Positions 63,890 to 64,000 of a DNA stretch of 64,000 bases are shown here, in pieces; the stretch's first letter is position 1, and the number at the start of each line of letters is the position of its first letter. A program made the translations under genes and the position numbers. The DNA comes from Pleomorphomonas sp. T1.2MG-36 (GTDB lineage: Bacteria; Pseudomonadota; Alphaproteobacteria; Rhizobiales; Pleomorphomonadaceae), in contig NZ_CATNLY010000023.1 in assembly GCF_950100655.1 (NCBI RefSeq), forward strand, positions 888,542 through 952,541, read 5' to 3'. The notes below the pieces were generated by a model. It was not told where the DNA came from and made no database searches. It saw only the letters and a program-made list of their open reading frames with translations.

Positions 63890-64000
63890 TCCCAGGCTTT
63901 GATGGTGCATTATTTTCCCAAGCTTGGAGGGATGCACTATGGGCCAGGTTCTACACGGCAGCGCCACAACGACAGAGGCAGTCCGTCGAGCGATACAGCA
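63883..64000 (+). mobile_element. IS481-family insertion sequence (left end, partial)
   Basis: The element appears to start with TGT at 63883, immediately after CCTAGG (63877-63882), which fits the NCTAGN target preference known for IS481-group elements. The leader contains the palindrome CCAAGCTTGG (63918-63927) before the transposase start. The right end and second target copy lie outside the window. Confidence 0.75.
63939..64000 (+). CDS. IS481-family transposase (N-terminal fragment at window edge)
   Basis: Twenty codons are visible, MGQVLHGSATTTEAVRRAIQ, an opening I recognise from IS481-type transposases of Proteobacteria. These normally continue with an HTH and then a DDE (rve) domain. 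The GGAGG five bases before the ATG supports the start. The gene runs past position 64000, so integrity cannot be judged. Confidence 0.8.
   Translation, partial: MGQVLHGSATTTEAVRRAIQ

Overview
The window looks like chromosome of a GC-rich alphaproteobacterium, most likely Hyphomicrobiales (Rhizobiales). Four things point this way: an sdhCDAB cluster of alphaproteobacterial type, a Tat-exported NosZ with NosR, a Rhizobiales-style intergenic palindromic repeat (59829-59934), and uniformly high GC at third codon positions. A Pleomorphomonas-like genus is a guess from general resemblance. It was not tested.

Region by region. (1) 1-7703: N2O respiration, nosR-nosZ-nosD-nosF (nosF runs off the left edge), preceded by nnrS and a pseudoazurin gene. 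nosR and the pseudoazurin gene each have the same FNR/CRP-type box at almost the same distance from the start codon. (2) 7758-10351: a TonB/ExbBD energising operon with a small secreted protein. (3) 10924-25043: a polysaccharide locus with two facing arms. The plus arm has GNAT, aldo/keto reductase, GMC oxidoreductase and a WecG-type glycosyltransferase. The long, translationally coupled minus arm has Wzz, UDP-glucuronate decarboxylase, GH10, sugar-phosphate transferase, deacetylase, flippase, ligase/polymerase, GT2 and GT4. (4) 25285-25951: a YbaK-type deacylase and a DUF1737 protein. (5) 26190-32439: an SbmA/YddA-like ABC protein, GH3, a GH144-like glucanase and an alpha/beta hydrolase, probably for intracellular beta-glucan breakdown. 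(6) 32746-36790: sdhC, sdhD, sdhA, an inserted lower-GC lipoprotein-like gene, then sdhB. (7) 36976-40874: a small secreted ORF, an ArsC/LMW-PTP-like protein lacking the catalytic arginine, tRNA-Ser(GGA) and a chemoreceptor. (8) 40999-47166: a CreBC-like two-component system with a DUF4173 membrane protein, and a soluble GAF kinase with a LuxR-type regulator. (9) 47345-60585: a sugar-acid uptake and catabolic cluster: lactonase, ribose-type ABC importer, UxaA-family dehydratase, MDR dehydrogenase, UxaB, UxaA, KdgK and Eda. (10) 60623-62530: a GAF-GGDEF-EAL protein. (11) 62531-64000: a mobile-element margin with an XRE regulator and a tyrosine recombinase gene cut by an IS481-family element.

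The catabolic genes form a coherent route: lactone to aldonate (lactonase), aldonate to tagaturonate (dehydrogenase), tagaturonate to altronate (UxaB), altronate to KDG (UxaA), KDG to KDPG (KdgK), then pyruvate and glyceraldehyde 3-phosphate (Eda). No uronate isomerase is present, so an aldonate such as L-galactonate fits better than galacturonate as the entry compound. A second, diverged UxaA paralogue suggests another substrate. The polysaccharide locus has a near-complete Wzx/Wzy set, but no outer-membrane exporter or tyrosine kinase within the window.

All calls rest on reading motifs and gene order by eye. No similarity search was run.
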